This document shows positions 16,269-23,169 of a stretch of 64,000 bases of DNA, piece after piece. Every line of letters starts with the position of its first letter. The stretch's first letter is position 1. The stretch is from Chryseobacterium sp. LJ668 (GTDB taxonomy: Bacteria > Bacteroidota > Bacteroidia > Flavobacteriales > Weeksellaceae), in the NCBI RefSeq assembly GCF_019613955.1, contig NZ_CP080443.1, positions 1,178,001-1,242,000 on the forward strand. The letters are read 5' to 3'. Below the pieces are notes generated by a model. It made no database searches. It was not told where the DNA came from and saw only the letters and a list, made by a program, of their open reading frames with translations. Both the position numbers and the translations under genes were made by a program.

Positions 16269-18509
16269 ATGGAGAATTTCGATGATGAATTCGGAGATTT
16301 ATCCGGATATAAAATGCTTTCTTTTAAAGAAGTAAGCAATGGTTTTGAAGGAAATAAAAATCCATTGCAGGGAATTGCTGGAAAATCTTATCAGATTGGA
16401 AAAAACATTAGAGGTTTGCAAAATGTAAGCCCGTTAGCGACCTTTAAGCTTTTCAATCAGACATCTGATGAAATTTTCAGTAAATATTTTATAGATGGCA
16501 ATGACACCCCAAAAGGAAATACAACAATCATAGAAGATATTAATCTAGTTGTAAAAAAGGGATTCAAATTTAACGTACACGATTTTTATTTTGACAAAAA
16601 CGAAAACGGACTAAAAGACGCAGATGAAGAAACCATATTTAAACTTCTGCTTTTCGTATCTACAGACGGAAATAAAGTAAAAGAATGCTATGAAGTAGTA
16701 AAGCCTGGCGATGACGAAATCATCCTTTTTTTAGAAACAGATGGAGATGGTTTAAGCAACCAAAAACTTTATGGCAGAATCTCGGAAAAAGTAAGAAAAA
16801 CCTACGTTGACATCGGTACGGGAAAATTATACAGTACTTTTTTCGATGGAGATATTATTGAGACCGTACAAAGATATTTGAGTCAGGTAAACAAGGATAT
16901 TATTGAAGAACTTTTGCTACGAGGATATATTGAAAATAAAAGTATTGCGGATAGTTTTTTTACAGGGTTGAAATATGTGCTTCTTGCTACATCTGCTCCT
17001 TCAAAAGCATTAGGCTGGGTAATGAATAAGCTCGGAAACGGATTAGATTTTCTGAAAATTTCCGATGAATTTTGGGATACAGAAAATGAAAACTATTATT
17101 TCCAAAAAGATAAGCTGATTGAAAATCTGATCATTTCAACCGACAAAATAAATCTTCTGAAAGACCTCTTCACTGATAAAGAAGGTTTTAACCTTGCCGA
17201 TCTTACCCCACAAATGCTGGATGATATTATTTTAAAACAAACTTCTGTAATAGAATCTTTTATAGGGCAATACAACAGCTATGTGAAAGCCAAGATTGAA
17301 GAAGTTTTTAAAACATTAGAGAATCCTCAAATGCAAGAACAAACAGAAAATCTTGCAGAAAAAGTAGCCCTCATCTGCGGAATCTGGAACGGATTGGTAG
17401 ATTTTGTTTCTTCTATTTTTAAATTTCTTGGGATGCTTCTGGAAGCACCTTTCGATATTACCAAAGATATTCAGCAGGTTCTGGAAATGATTGACAACTT
17501 TTGGGAAATGCATAGAGATGGTACACTTTGGGATAATGTGGAAACAGCTATCTCAGCAGGAATGACCAAAATGGTAGAATACCTGAAAAGCAAAAATGCC
17601 GATGACATAAATTGGGTTCGGGTGTATTATGTTGGGGGTTTTACGATTTCTTTCATAGGTACATTTTTTATTCCTCTTGCCAATATTGCCAAGGTTGCGA
17701 ATGTAGGAAAGGTTGGCGAAGTTTTAGCAAAAATTACGAGTGAAATTGGCAATACTGTTTCCAAAACAAGTAAATTTGTCAAAATCCAAACTGCGGAAGC
17801 TTACCAAAAAACAAGCAAAGCATTGCTGGATTTGTTGGAGCTTTTTAAAACAGGCGGGCAAAAACTTCAAACTTTTGTAGATGATATTTGGAAGAAAATA
17901 GCTGATTGGTTTTTGAAGAATAAGAAATTGGTTGAAGGTTGGACAAATAAAATAAAACAATATTTATCCAAAGATGGAAAAACAGAAGAATTTTTTAGAA
18001 AAATTGATAAAAAGTTTAATCATGGAGAAGAAATTTTATCAGCTAATGAACTGAAAAATTTAGGGCGCTTATTAAAAGAAACCTTTGATGTCACCATACA
18101 ATTTGTAGATCAAAATCCTGCTTTGAAGGCAAAGCTAAAAGATTGGACCGCAAGAAGAGTTGCCGGATCTTTTAATATGATGGAGGGAGTGATGTATTTA
18201 CGAAAGAGCGTAACAGCTTACACGGTACAGCACGAAATGTTTCATATGAAGTTGTGGTATAAAATGACCAAAGAGTTCCCCGATTTGCAACCCCTTTTTC
18301 AAAAAACTTTAGGTTTTGAAAATCGGTTATTTCACGAAGAGTATGTGTTAGCACAATTTATGAAAAATCCAAGTAAATGGAAAGAGGCGGATTTATTAAA
18401 TGACATAGCAGAGATAAATAGATTAAGAGAATTAAAAAATTTAAATAAAGTAGATTTAGAATATTTTAAAAATTGGAATTTAGAACAAGAATTATTAAAA
18501 TTTAATTAA
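16269..18509 (+). CDS. Polymorphic toxin with C-terminal zincin metallopeptidase domain (Tox-MPTase-like)
   Basis: The 746-residue modular protein opens acidic (MENFDDEFGDLSGYK). It then has two EF-hand-like Ca loops ('DKNENGLKDADEE' about 110-122; 'ETDGDGLS' about 155), a helical middle, and one strong hydrophobic segment ('YYVGGFTISFIGTFFIPLANIA', about 457-478). A pre-toxin helix (about 500-545) follows. The C-terminal zincin has HExxH at 655-659 (HEMFH), with a later 'FHEEY' that may supply the third ligand. The tip resembles metallopeptidase toxin domains of polymorphic toxins (Tox-MPTase4-like). It lies 1 bp before a likely immunity gene. No signal peptide or T9SS tail is seen, so export depends on the island or on lysis (inferred). 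Confidence 0.8.
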   Translation: MENFDDEFGDLSGYKMLSFKEVSNGFEGNKNPLQGIAGKSYQIGKNIRGLQNVSPLATFKLFNQTSDEIFSKYFIDGNDTPKGNTTIIEDINLVVKKGFKFNVHDFYFDKNENGLKDADEETIFKLLLFVSTDGNKVKECYEVVKPGDDEIILFLETDGDGLSNQKLYGRISEKVRKTYVDIGTGKLYSTFFDGDIIETVQRYLSQVNKDIIEELLLRGYIENKSIADSFFTGLKYVLLATSAPSKALGWVMNKLGNGLDFLKISDEFWDTENENYYFQKDKLIENLIISTDKINLLKDLFTDKEGFNLADLTPQMLDDIILKQTSVIESFIGQYNSYVKAKIEEVFKTLENPQMQEQTENLAEKVALICGIWNGLVDFVSSIFKFLGMLLEAPFDITKDIQQVLEMIDNFWEMHRDGTLWDNVETAISAGMTKMVEYLKSKNADDINWVRVYYVGGFTISFIGTFFIPLANIAKVANVGKVGEVLAKITSEIGNTVSKTSKFVKIQTAEAYQKTSKALLDLLELFKTGGQKLQTFVDDIWKKIADWFLKNKKLVEGWTNKIKQYLSKDGKTEEFFRKIDKKFNHGEEILSANELKNLGRLLKETFDVTIQFVDQNPALKAKLKDWTARRVAGSFNMMEGVMYLRKSVTAYTVQHEMFHMKLWYKMTKEFPDLQPLFQKTLGFENRLFHEEYVLAQFMKNPSKWKEADLLNDIAEINRLRELKNLNKVDLEYFKNWNLEQELLKFN
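17771..17903 (+). repeat. Pre-toxin segment, parent copy of a duplicated block
   Basis: This 133-bp block encodes about 44 residues ('KFVKIQTAEAYQKTSKALLD' onward, ending 'VDDIWKKIA') immediately before the zincin tip. It recurs at 18880-19010 with the same reading but scattered silent and conservative changes. Such homology blocks are the usual recombination joints for toxin-tip exchange. Confidence 0.9.
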
Positions 18510-18510
18510 A

Positions 18511-18837
18511 ATGGAAAAGGAGACAATAATATTAGAAAAGTCAAAAAAATTTTTACAAGATGTCAACCGGCAATATTTTGAAAATACTTTCAAAATCTAT
18601 GCACCCCAAAAAGTAAAAGATTTAAATATTGATAAGTTTAATTTTGAAGTTTGGGAAACGATTGTAAATGTTCCAGATGAGCAGTTTGGTGGGCAAAGTC
18701 CATACTTTATTTTCTTCAGGAATGATACATTAGAACCTTTTATGTTTCATGATAGTGGTGCAGAAGGAAGAACTCCTAATTTGGAAATTCTAATAAAGAA
18801 TGGAAAATATGAGATAGGAGATGAATGGAAAGGATAA
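18511..18837 (+). CDS. Probable immunity protein for the zincin toxin
   Basis: The 108-residue cytosolic protein starts 1 bp after the toxin stop codon and is followed by a strong terminator. It is mixed alpha/beta with no signal peptide and ends 'NGKYEIGDEWKG'. I do not recognise the family. The role rests on position, size and the toxin-immunity gene order. An intracellular immunity protein fits a toxin that acts in the cytosol. Confidence 0.65.
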   Translation: MEKETIILEKSKKFLQDVNRQYFENTFKIYAPQKVKDLNIDKFNFEVWETIVNVPDEQFGGQSPYFIFFRNDTLEPFMFHDSGAEGRTPNLEILIKNGKYEIGDEWKG

Positions 18838-18850
18838 ATAAGTAATATTT

Positions 18851-18876
18851 AGCAGTCAGAAATGACTGCTTTTTTA
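18851..18876 (+). terminator. Rho-independent terminator after the toxin-immunity pair
   Basis: AGCAGTCA-GAAA-TGACTGCT is a perfect 8-bp stem followed by TTTTTA. Confidence 0.9.
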
Positions 18877-18879
18877 TTA

Positions 18880-19010
18880 TAAATTTGTCAAAATCCAAAC
18901 TGCGGAAGCTTACCAAAAAACAAGCAAGGCACTATTAGATTTAGTAGAGCTTTTTAAAACTAGCGGACAGAAACTACAAAATTTTGTAGATGATATTTGG
19001 AAGAAAATTG
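18880..19010 (+). pseudogene. Orphan toxin cassette, 5' part (pre-toxin block without start)
   Basis: This stretch repeats the pre-toxin block of the upstream toxin (17771-17903), reading 'KFVKIQTAEAYQKTSKALLD', then 'LVELFKTSGQ', then 'NFVDDIWKKIA'. It has no start codon or upstream domains. It runs directly into the transposase element at 19011. Together with 20061-20349 it forms a displaced toxin tip of the kind left behind when a polymorphic toxin swaps its C-terminus. Confidence 0.85.
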
Positions 19011-19043
19011 CCCCCCGCTGCCGCACGAATCCTTTCGTGTGGC
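19011..19043 (+). repeat. REP-like hairpin 1 (left end of the element)
   Basis: CCCCCCGCT is followed by GCCGCACGAA-tcc-TTTCGTGTGGC. It is identical to the reverse complement of 20028-20060 and is followed by a T-rich run. Confidence 0.9.
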
Positions 19044-19104
19044 TTTTTCTTTTAAAACTTCATTCTCTCAGATTGTATAATTTTTTATCTTTATAAAACA
19101 TATA

Positions 19105-19134
19105 ATGATGAGTAGTAATTATAAATTCCACAAT
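19105..19134 (+). pseudogene. Truncated transposase start, fragment A
   Basis: About 10 codons identical in sense to the N-terminus of the full RAYT (M-M-S-S-N-Y-K-F-H-N), cut off by the next C-run hairpin at 19135. Confidence 0.8.
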
Positions 19135-19166
19135 CCCCCCGCTGCCGCACGATTGTATCGTGTGGC
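19135..19166 (+). repeat. REP-like hairpin 2
   Basis: CCCCCCGCT then GCCGCACGA-ttgta-TCGTGTGGC. The loop matches hairpins 3 and 5 but not hairpins 1 and 4. Confidence 0.9.
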
Positions 19167-19222
19167 TTTTTTTAAACATCATTCAATCAATTATATTATT
19201 TTTATCTTTATAAAAACATACA

Positions 19223-19362
19223 TTGATGAGCAGAAATTACAAATTCCACAATCCAGAAGGATTATATTTCATAAGTTTTGCTTTAGTAGGTTGGTTGGAT
19301 TTATTTATCAGAAACGAATACAAAGAAATTCTTTTAAAAAGCTTAAGATTCTGTCAAACGAA
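19223..19362 (+). pseudogene. Truncated transposase start, fragment B
   Basis: About 46 codons closely matching the RAYT N-terminus ('MSRNYKFHNPEGLYFISFAL' onward, to 'SLRFCQTN'), ended abruptly by the C-run of the next hairpin. Confidence 0.85.
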
Positions 19363-19396
19363 CCCCCCCCGCTGCCGCACGATTGTATCGTGTGGC
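19363..19396 (+). repeat. REP-like hairpin 3
   Basis: Eight C residues, then GCT and GCCGCACGA-ttgta-TCGTGTGGC. It lies directly upstream of the promoter-like region of the intact transposase. Confidence 0.9.
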
Positions 19397-19452
19397 TTTT
19401 TTTAAACATCATTCTCTAAAATTGTATTATTTTTATCTTTATAAAACATATA

Positions 19453-20022
19453 ATGATGAGTAGAAATTACAAATTCCACAATCCAGAAGGTTTATATTTC
19501 ATAAGCTTTGCTGTTGTAGGCTGGTTAGATGTATTTATCCGAAATGAATACAAAGAAATTCTTTTAGAAAATTTAAGATTTTGCCAAAAGAATAAAGGTT
19601 TAGAAGTATATGCATGGTGCATTATGTCAAGCCATGTACATTTGGTTTTTCGAAGTATCGATAATCAGAAACCTGAACTGCTGATTGGTGATTTCAAAAG
19701 ATTTACAAGCAAAGACATTATAAAAGCTATTAAAGAAAACCCTCAAGAAAGCAGAAAAGAATTTCTACTCAATTTCTTTCTTCAGGAAGGCTCAAAAGCT
19801 TCCAATGTAAACCAATATCAATTTTGGAGACACGACAATAAACCTATTGAACTTTGGAGCAATCATGTAATCAACCAAAAAATTAATTACGTACATCAAA
19901 ATCCAGTTGAGGCAGGTTTGGTATTTCGGGCAGAAGATTATAGATACAGCAGCGCAGTAGATTATTCTGATGAAAAAGGTTTGTTAGACAATATTGTTAT
20001 TTTTAGAATGTTTGATTTTTAA
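19453..20022 (+). CDS. REP-associated tyrosine transposase (RAYT, Y1_Tnp family)
   Basis: The 189-residue single-domain Y1 transposase is full length. Its HUH motif reads H-V-H (61-63, within 'CIMSSHVHLVF') and the catalytic tyrosine is Tyr146 in 'INYVHQNPVEAG'. RAYT proteins are thought to mobilise or process REP hairpins, and five such hairpins lie around it. An ATG pair is present (19453 or 19456). The intact frame suggests recent activity or selection. Confidence 0.92.
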   Translation: MMSRNYKFHNPEGLYFISFAVVGWLDVFIRNEYKEILLENLRFCQKNKGLEVYAWCIMSSHVHLVFRSIDNQKPELLIGDFKRFTSKDIIKAIKENPQESRKEFLLNFFLQEGSKASNVNQYQFWRHDNKPIELWSNHVINQKINYVHQNPVEAGLVFRAEDYRYSSAVDYSDEKGLLDNIVIFRMFDF

Positions 20023-20027
20023 GAATG

Positions 20028-20060
20028 GCCACACGAAAGGATTCGTGCGGCAGCGGGGGG
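20028..20060 (-). repeat. REP-like hairpin 4 (right end, inverted)
   Basis: This is an exact 33-bp reverse complement of hairpin 1, placed 5 bp after the transposase stop. It closes the element. Confidence 0.9.
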
Positions 20061-20349
20061 ATTTATATCAAAAAGTATTAATAATAAAATTGGATATCAT
20101 GTCTTTTATACAACATATTCGGATGATTTCCATGTTCAAACATTGATTATTGATAATACTAATCCATGTAATGCTACTTACAGAATTGTCGACCAACATG
20201 GTGAAACATCGTCAAATGGTAAATTATCTGATATTGAAAATGGATTTAAAGATCAATCTAGTTGGACATATGTAAATTTTTATTTAAATAGTAATAAACA
20301 AACTTTAACTAAAACAATATCATCAATATGGAAAATTCAAAGAAATTAA
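20061..20349 (+). pseudogene. Orphan toxin cassette, 3' part (toxin tip remnant)
   Basis: The frame is open from the end of the element to the TAA at 20347-20349. It reads 'FISKSINNKIGYHVFYTTYS', then 'DDFHVQTLIIDNTNPCNATY', and ends 'ISSIWKIQRN'. It has no credible start of its own; the first ATG falls deep in the domain. Its unrelatedness to the zincin tip and its position before a lipoprotein gene suggest a different toxin domain that once followed the pre-toxin block at 18880. The activity is unknown. The 3' end overlaps the next gene by 22 bp. Confidence 0.7.
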
Positions 20350-20807
20350 TCTTATTAGCCCTTTCATTTATAATTATTTCATGTGAGAAAAATTTGAAAG
20401 ATTGTCAAAATTGTGAAACAACTAAAGACAGTTTAATCTTCGTTAATAAGGATCAAAATGAAATTTATTTCAGAACTAGAAACATTGAACGTCATCCTAA
20501 ATTAGAAAAAAAACTACACGCAAATAATTATTATGAATTTTATAATACTGTAAATATATATTCTTTAAATAAAAATGTAAGTTTAAAAGAAATTATAAAC
20601 ATTGAATCTTTCAGAAAAATTAATAATTTTTATTTTGAAGACAGTGAATTTATTTATTTTGTTCCTCAAAATCCAACAGGTAATTATTTTAATATTTTAG
20701 ATAAAAAACAAAATATTAAGTTTAGTAAAAATAAAGATACCATCTATAGTCAATATGGAGTTTTTTACAATGGAACTCTACTTAATAAAACTTCGCTAAG
20801 AAAATGA
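20328..20807 (+). CDS. Putative lipoprotein, candidate immunity protein of the orphan cassette
   Basis: The 159-residue product has a lipoprotein signal ('KKLILLALSFIIISC', Cys at about 19), then a small mature domain rich in N, K, Y and F. I do not recognise the family. It overlaps the end of the toxin-tip remnant, as immunity genes do. A membrane-anchored immunity protein would suit a toxin that acts in the periplasm or membrane. Its stop codon overlaps the next start (ATGA). The frame is intact although its toxin partner is broken. Confidence 0.65.
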   Translation: MENSKKLILLALSFIIISCEKNLKDCQNCETTKDSLIFVNKDQNEIYFRTRNIERHPKLEKKLHANNYYEFYNTVNIYSLNKNVSLKEIINIESFRKINNFYFEDSEFIYFVPQNPTGNYFNILDKKQNIKFSKNKDTIYSQYGVFYNGTLLNKTSLRK

Positions 20808-21176
20808 GAAAAATTATAGGAATATTAACTTTTCTTTTGCAGTTTGTTCATGTAACACACAAAATGAATGAAAAACATTAAGGACAATCTCCTTTATGAA
20901 GATTCAAAAGGAAGTGTTTATCTAAAAAGAGAAATTGACATTATGAGTGAGAAAATTCACAAGTAGATCAATCAAGATTCTTCAATTTAGTTCGCTATAG
21001 AGATAGCACGTATTTATTGAAAGATCTTGTTGATGTTAGGTCTTTTCGTTTTGTTAAATCTGTTACTGAAACTATCAATTAATAAATCTGATATTTTTGA
21101 AGATAAAAAACATATCTATAAATTTCAACATTTACCTCCAACTTCTCCAGAAATTAAAGCAACTGATAAATAATTT
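20804..21176 (+). pseudogene. Decayed lipoprotein-like gene, possible second immunity gene
   Basis: It begins at an ATG overlapping the previous stop ('MRKIIGILTFLLQFV' style signal) and stops early. Coding sense continues in other frames: 'NIKDNLLYEDSKGSVYLKRE', then 'RFFNLVRYRDSTYLLKDLVD', then 'DIFEDKKHIYKFQHLPPTSP'. At least three frame changes or stops are needed. The 'D-K-K-H-I-Y' ending is reminiscent of DKNYY-type lipoproteins (weak). Confidence 0.6.
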
Positions 21177-21177
21177 T

Positions 21178-21206
21178 AACCGCAACCTAACCGTTGCGGT
21201 TTTTTT
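21178..21206 (+). terminator. Rho-independent terminator after the orphan cassette
   Basis: ACCGCAAC-ctaacc-GTTGCGGT stem followed by a run of T residues. Confidence 0.9.
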
Positions 21207-21216
21207 TGCTCAAAAT

Positions 21217-21248
21217 CCCCCCGCTGCCGCACGATTGTATCGTGTGGC
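21217..21248 (+). repeat. REP-like hairpin 5
   Basis: Six C, GCT, GCCGCACGA-ttgta-TCGTGTGGC, in the same orientation as hairpins 1-3. It is followed by the same promoter-like stretch as the RAYT copies. Confidence 0.9.
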
Positions 21249-21309
21249 TTTTTCTTTTAAAACTTTTTCTCTATGATTGTATTATTTTTATCTTTATAAA
21301 AACATAAAG

Positions 21310-21420
21310 ATGAGCCGAAATTACAAATTTCATAATCCTGAAGGATTATATTTTAAAAGTTTTGCTTTAGTAGGCAGACTCGAAGTATTTATCAGAAACG
21401 AATACAAAGAAATTCTTTTG
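21310..21420 (+). pseudogene. Truncated transposase start, fragment C
   Basis: About 37 codons of the RAYT N-terminus ('MSRNYKFHNPEGLYFKSFAL' onward, to 'NEYKEILL'), then sequence with no relation to the transposase and a stop at 21427-21429. It is the third 5' fragment of the same gene in 2.3 kb. Confidence 0.85.
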
Positions 21421-21464
21421 GCGAGTTAAAATAGATCCAAAAACTTATCCACAAAAATAAAACA

Positions 21465-21498
21465 CGACACCTTTTGTCGCATTAAGAATATATATTTG
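21465..21498 (+). promoter_or_regulatory. Island composite promoter 6, WYL regulator
   Basis: CGACACCTTTTGTCG (21465-21479; perfect CGACA/TGTCG arms) is followed by 11 nt and TATATTTG (21491-21498). The ATG is at 21516, so the leader is only about 10 nt. The perfect symmetry and position suggest autoregulation by the WYL protein. Confidence 0.85.
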
Positions 21499-21515
21499 TG
21501 TTACAAAATTCAAAC

Positions 21516-22433
21516 ATGAAAAAAGATTTTTACCTTACAAGATACGCCCTGATTATTAAGAAATTAGAGACCGCTCCCGCTACCTATTCGCAGCTGGAGG
21601 ATTATCTTCTCAACTCTTTCGAGTTTCAGGATGCGGGAATCAAGAGCTACTCTATCCGTACTTTGCAAAGGGATATCCGTGAGATTTCAAATCTTTTTAA
21701 TCTTTCCATTCACAACAAAAAGAAGGGCGACAACCGCTATTATATCGAAAGCCGCCCCATGATGGAAGTCGATGAATACAACCAAAAACTCCTTGAATCT
21801 TTTCAGGTCAGCAACGCACTCAATGTACATCCCGACTTCGCAGATTTTATCTTTTTTGAAAGCCGGAAACCTACCGGTGTAGAGCATTTTTATGATCTCT
21901 TCTTTGCGATTCGCAATAAAAGAGTCGTCACTTTTGAGCATTATAATTACAAAAACAAACTGATGACTTCAAGGAAAGTTCATCCTTTAGCCTTGAAAGA
22001 ATCTAAAGACAGATGGTATCTTATTGCGATCGACACCAATGATAAAGCGTTGAAATCGTTTGGTTTAGACAGGATCAATTATCTGGATGTAACCAAAAAC
22101 AAATTCAGAGAAAAATACAAATACAGCTTCAGGGAGCATTTTAAAAATGCATTCGGTGTCATGAATCTTACCGAGCAAATTCCTCAGAAAATCATTCTGA
22201 AATGCAGCAAACATCAGGGAGAATACATCCGTAGCTTTGCGTTGCACCAATCACAGAAAGAAACCAAAGAAACTCCAGAAGAAATCTATTTCGAGTTTTT
22301 CCTCCATCCTACTTACGATTTCATGCAGGAGATTCTCTCGTACGGAAAAGAAGTGACTGTTTTAGAACCTAAAACTTTAGTTGATGAGATCCGCACACAC
22401 TTACAGGCTTCCCTAACCAACTATTCAAAATAA
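21516..22433 (+). CDS. WYL-domain transcriptional regulator, candidate master regulator of the island
   Basis: The 305-residue protein has an N-terminal winged-helix (about 1-75, 'SIRTLQRDIREISNLFNLSI'). A WYL domain (about 125-195) contains 'VTFEHYNYKN' and 'KESKDRWYLIAID', and a C-terminal WCX-like extension follows. WYL proteins sense a ligand (often nucleic acid or nucleotide) and act as repressors (BrxR, CapW) or activators (PafBC). The frame opens at a GTG within the -7 box; the ATG at 21516 gives the normal N-terminus. Its own promoter carries the same dyad as five island genes. Confidence 0.88.
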   Translation: MKKDFYLTRYALIIKKLETAPATYSQLEDYLLNSFEFQDAGIKSYSIRTLQRDIREISNLFNLSIHNKKKGDNRYYIESRPMMEVDEYNQKLLESFQVSNALNVHPDFADFIFFESRKPTGVEHFYDLFFAIRNKRVVTFEHYNYKNKLMTSRKVHPLALKESKDRWYLIAIDTNDKALKSFGLDRINYLDVTKNKFREKYKYSFREHFKNAFGVMNLTEQIPQKIILKCSKHQGEYIRSFALHQSQKETKETPEEIYFEFFLHPTYDFMQEILSYGKEVTVLEPKTLVDEIRTHLQASLTNYSK

Positions 22434-22484
22434 TATACAACCTCAAATTCTTTTTTTAAGTACATTTACATAAACTTATCTGTA

Positions 22485-23114
22485 TTGAAATCACTGCTAC
22501 TGTGTCTTTTTTGTTTCGTCTTTTCCATTTGCTATTCACAGCAGACGGAAGAATTTAAGCAGGTAAAAAACTATTACAATCAGCACCGAAGTATGTTGAA
22601 TACTGAGTTTAAGAAGAAATTTGACGCCGAAACAGACAACGCAAGCAAAATCTCCATCAAGAATGATTTTGTCTTTTTCATGAAGAAAATGGACAGTATT
22701 GAGAACACAGCTTTGGTAGGAGCATTGTTGAAAGTTAAAAACACAGAAGACCTCAACAATCTCAATTTGCAGAAGAATATGAAGCCTTCGGCAGATCAAA
22801 GTAAAATTTACCCTTTTACCGATAAAACCGCAGATTATCCCGGTGGCATCAATGCATTAAGAACTGAAGTTGCCCAACTTTTCTACAGTGATGCCGTCAA
22901 TTCCGATATCAATCCTGTGAAAACTAATGTTGCTTTTGTTGTCGAAAAAAACGGAACCATCAGTAACGTAAAAGCTGAAGGTGATAACTTTATTTTCAAC
23001 CGGCAGGCAGAGATTGCCCTGTATTCTGTTTCGGGTATATTTTCTCCCGCTATAATTAATGGAGATCCTGTAAGATGCCGCTTCAAACTGCCTTTAACGT
23101 TAAATATCGAGTAG
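22485..23114 (+). CDS. TonB C-terminal-domain protein with signal peptide
   Basis: The 209-residue secreted protein starts at TTG: no ATG precedes it in frame, and the N-terminus 'MKSLLLCLFCFVFSICYS' is a clear signal peptide. A helical charged spacer is followed by a TonB-like C-terminal domain (about 115-209, 'YPGGINALRTEVAQ', 'VEKNGTISNVKAEG', 'FKLPLTLNIE'). This arrangement, lacking a long membrane-anchored N-terminal region, is common in Flavobacteria. It may assist TonB-dependent transport or act as a periplasmic partner. It is 51 bp after the WYL gene but has no island promoter. Confidence 0.75.
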   Translation: MKSLLLCLFCFVFSICYSQQTEEFKQVKNYYNQHRSMLNTEFKKKFDAETDNASKISIKNDFVFFMKKMDSIENTALVGALLKVKNTEDLNNLNLQKNMKPSADQSKIYPFTDKTADYPGGINALRTEVAQLFYSDAVNSDINPVKTNVAFVVEKNGTISNVKAEGDNFIFNRQAEIALYSVSGIFSPAIINGDPVRCRFKLPLTLNIE

Positions 23115-23169
23115 TTTTCAAATGTTCCATTGTCATCCCGATTTAATGAGTACTTTTGAAAAAAACGAT

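Larger units (their letters stand above)
19011..20060 (+). mobile_element. REP-associated transposase element inserted in the orphan toxin tip
   Basis: The unit is bounded by 33-bp perfect inverted ends (19011-19043 and 20028-20060), each six C or G then a GCCGCACGA-type hairpin. Inside lie two truncated 5' copies and one full copy of a REP-associated tyrosine transposase (RAYT), each preceded by a hairpin and the same promoter-like stretch. The element separates the pre-toxin block from the downstream tip coding sequence. Confidence 0.8.

Noticed and set aside
19105..19419. Open frame of 104 aa over the hairpins
   Set aside because: It reads through a truncated transposase start, a C-run hairpin and another truncated copy in changing frames; not a real gene.
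5921..22433. Prophage, tailocin or contractile injection system
   Set aside because: There is an endolysin-like and a fibre-like gene, but no sheath, tube, baseplate, terminase, portal, capsid, integrase or attachment site is visible.
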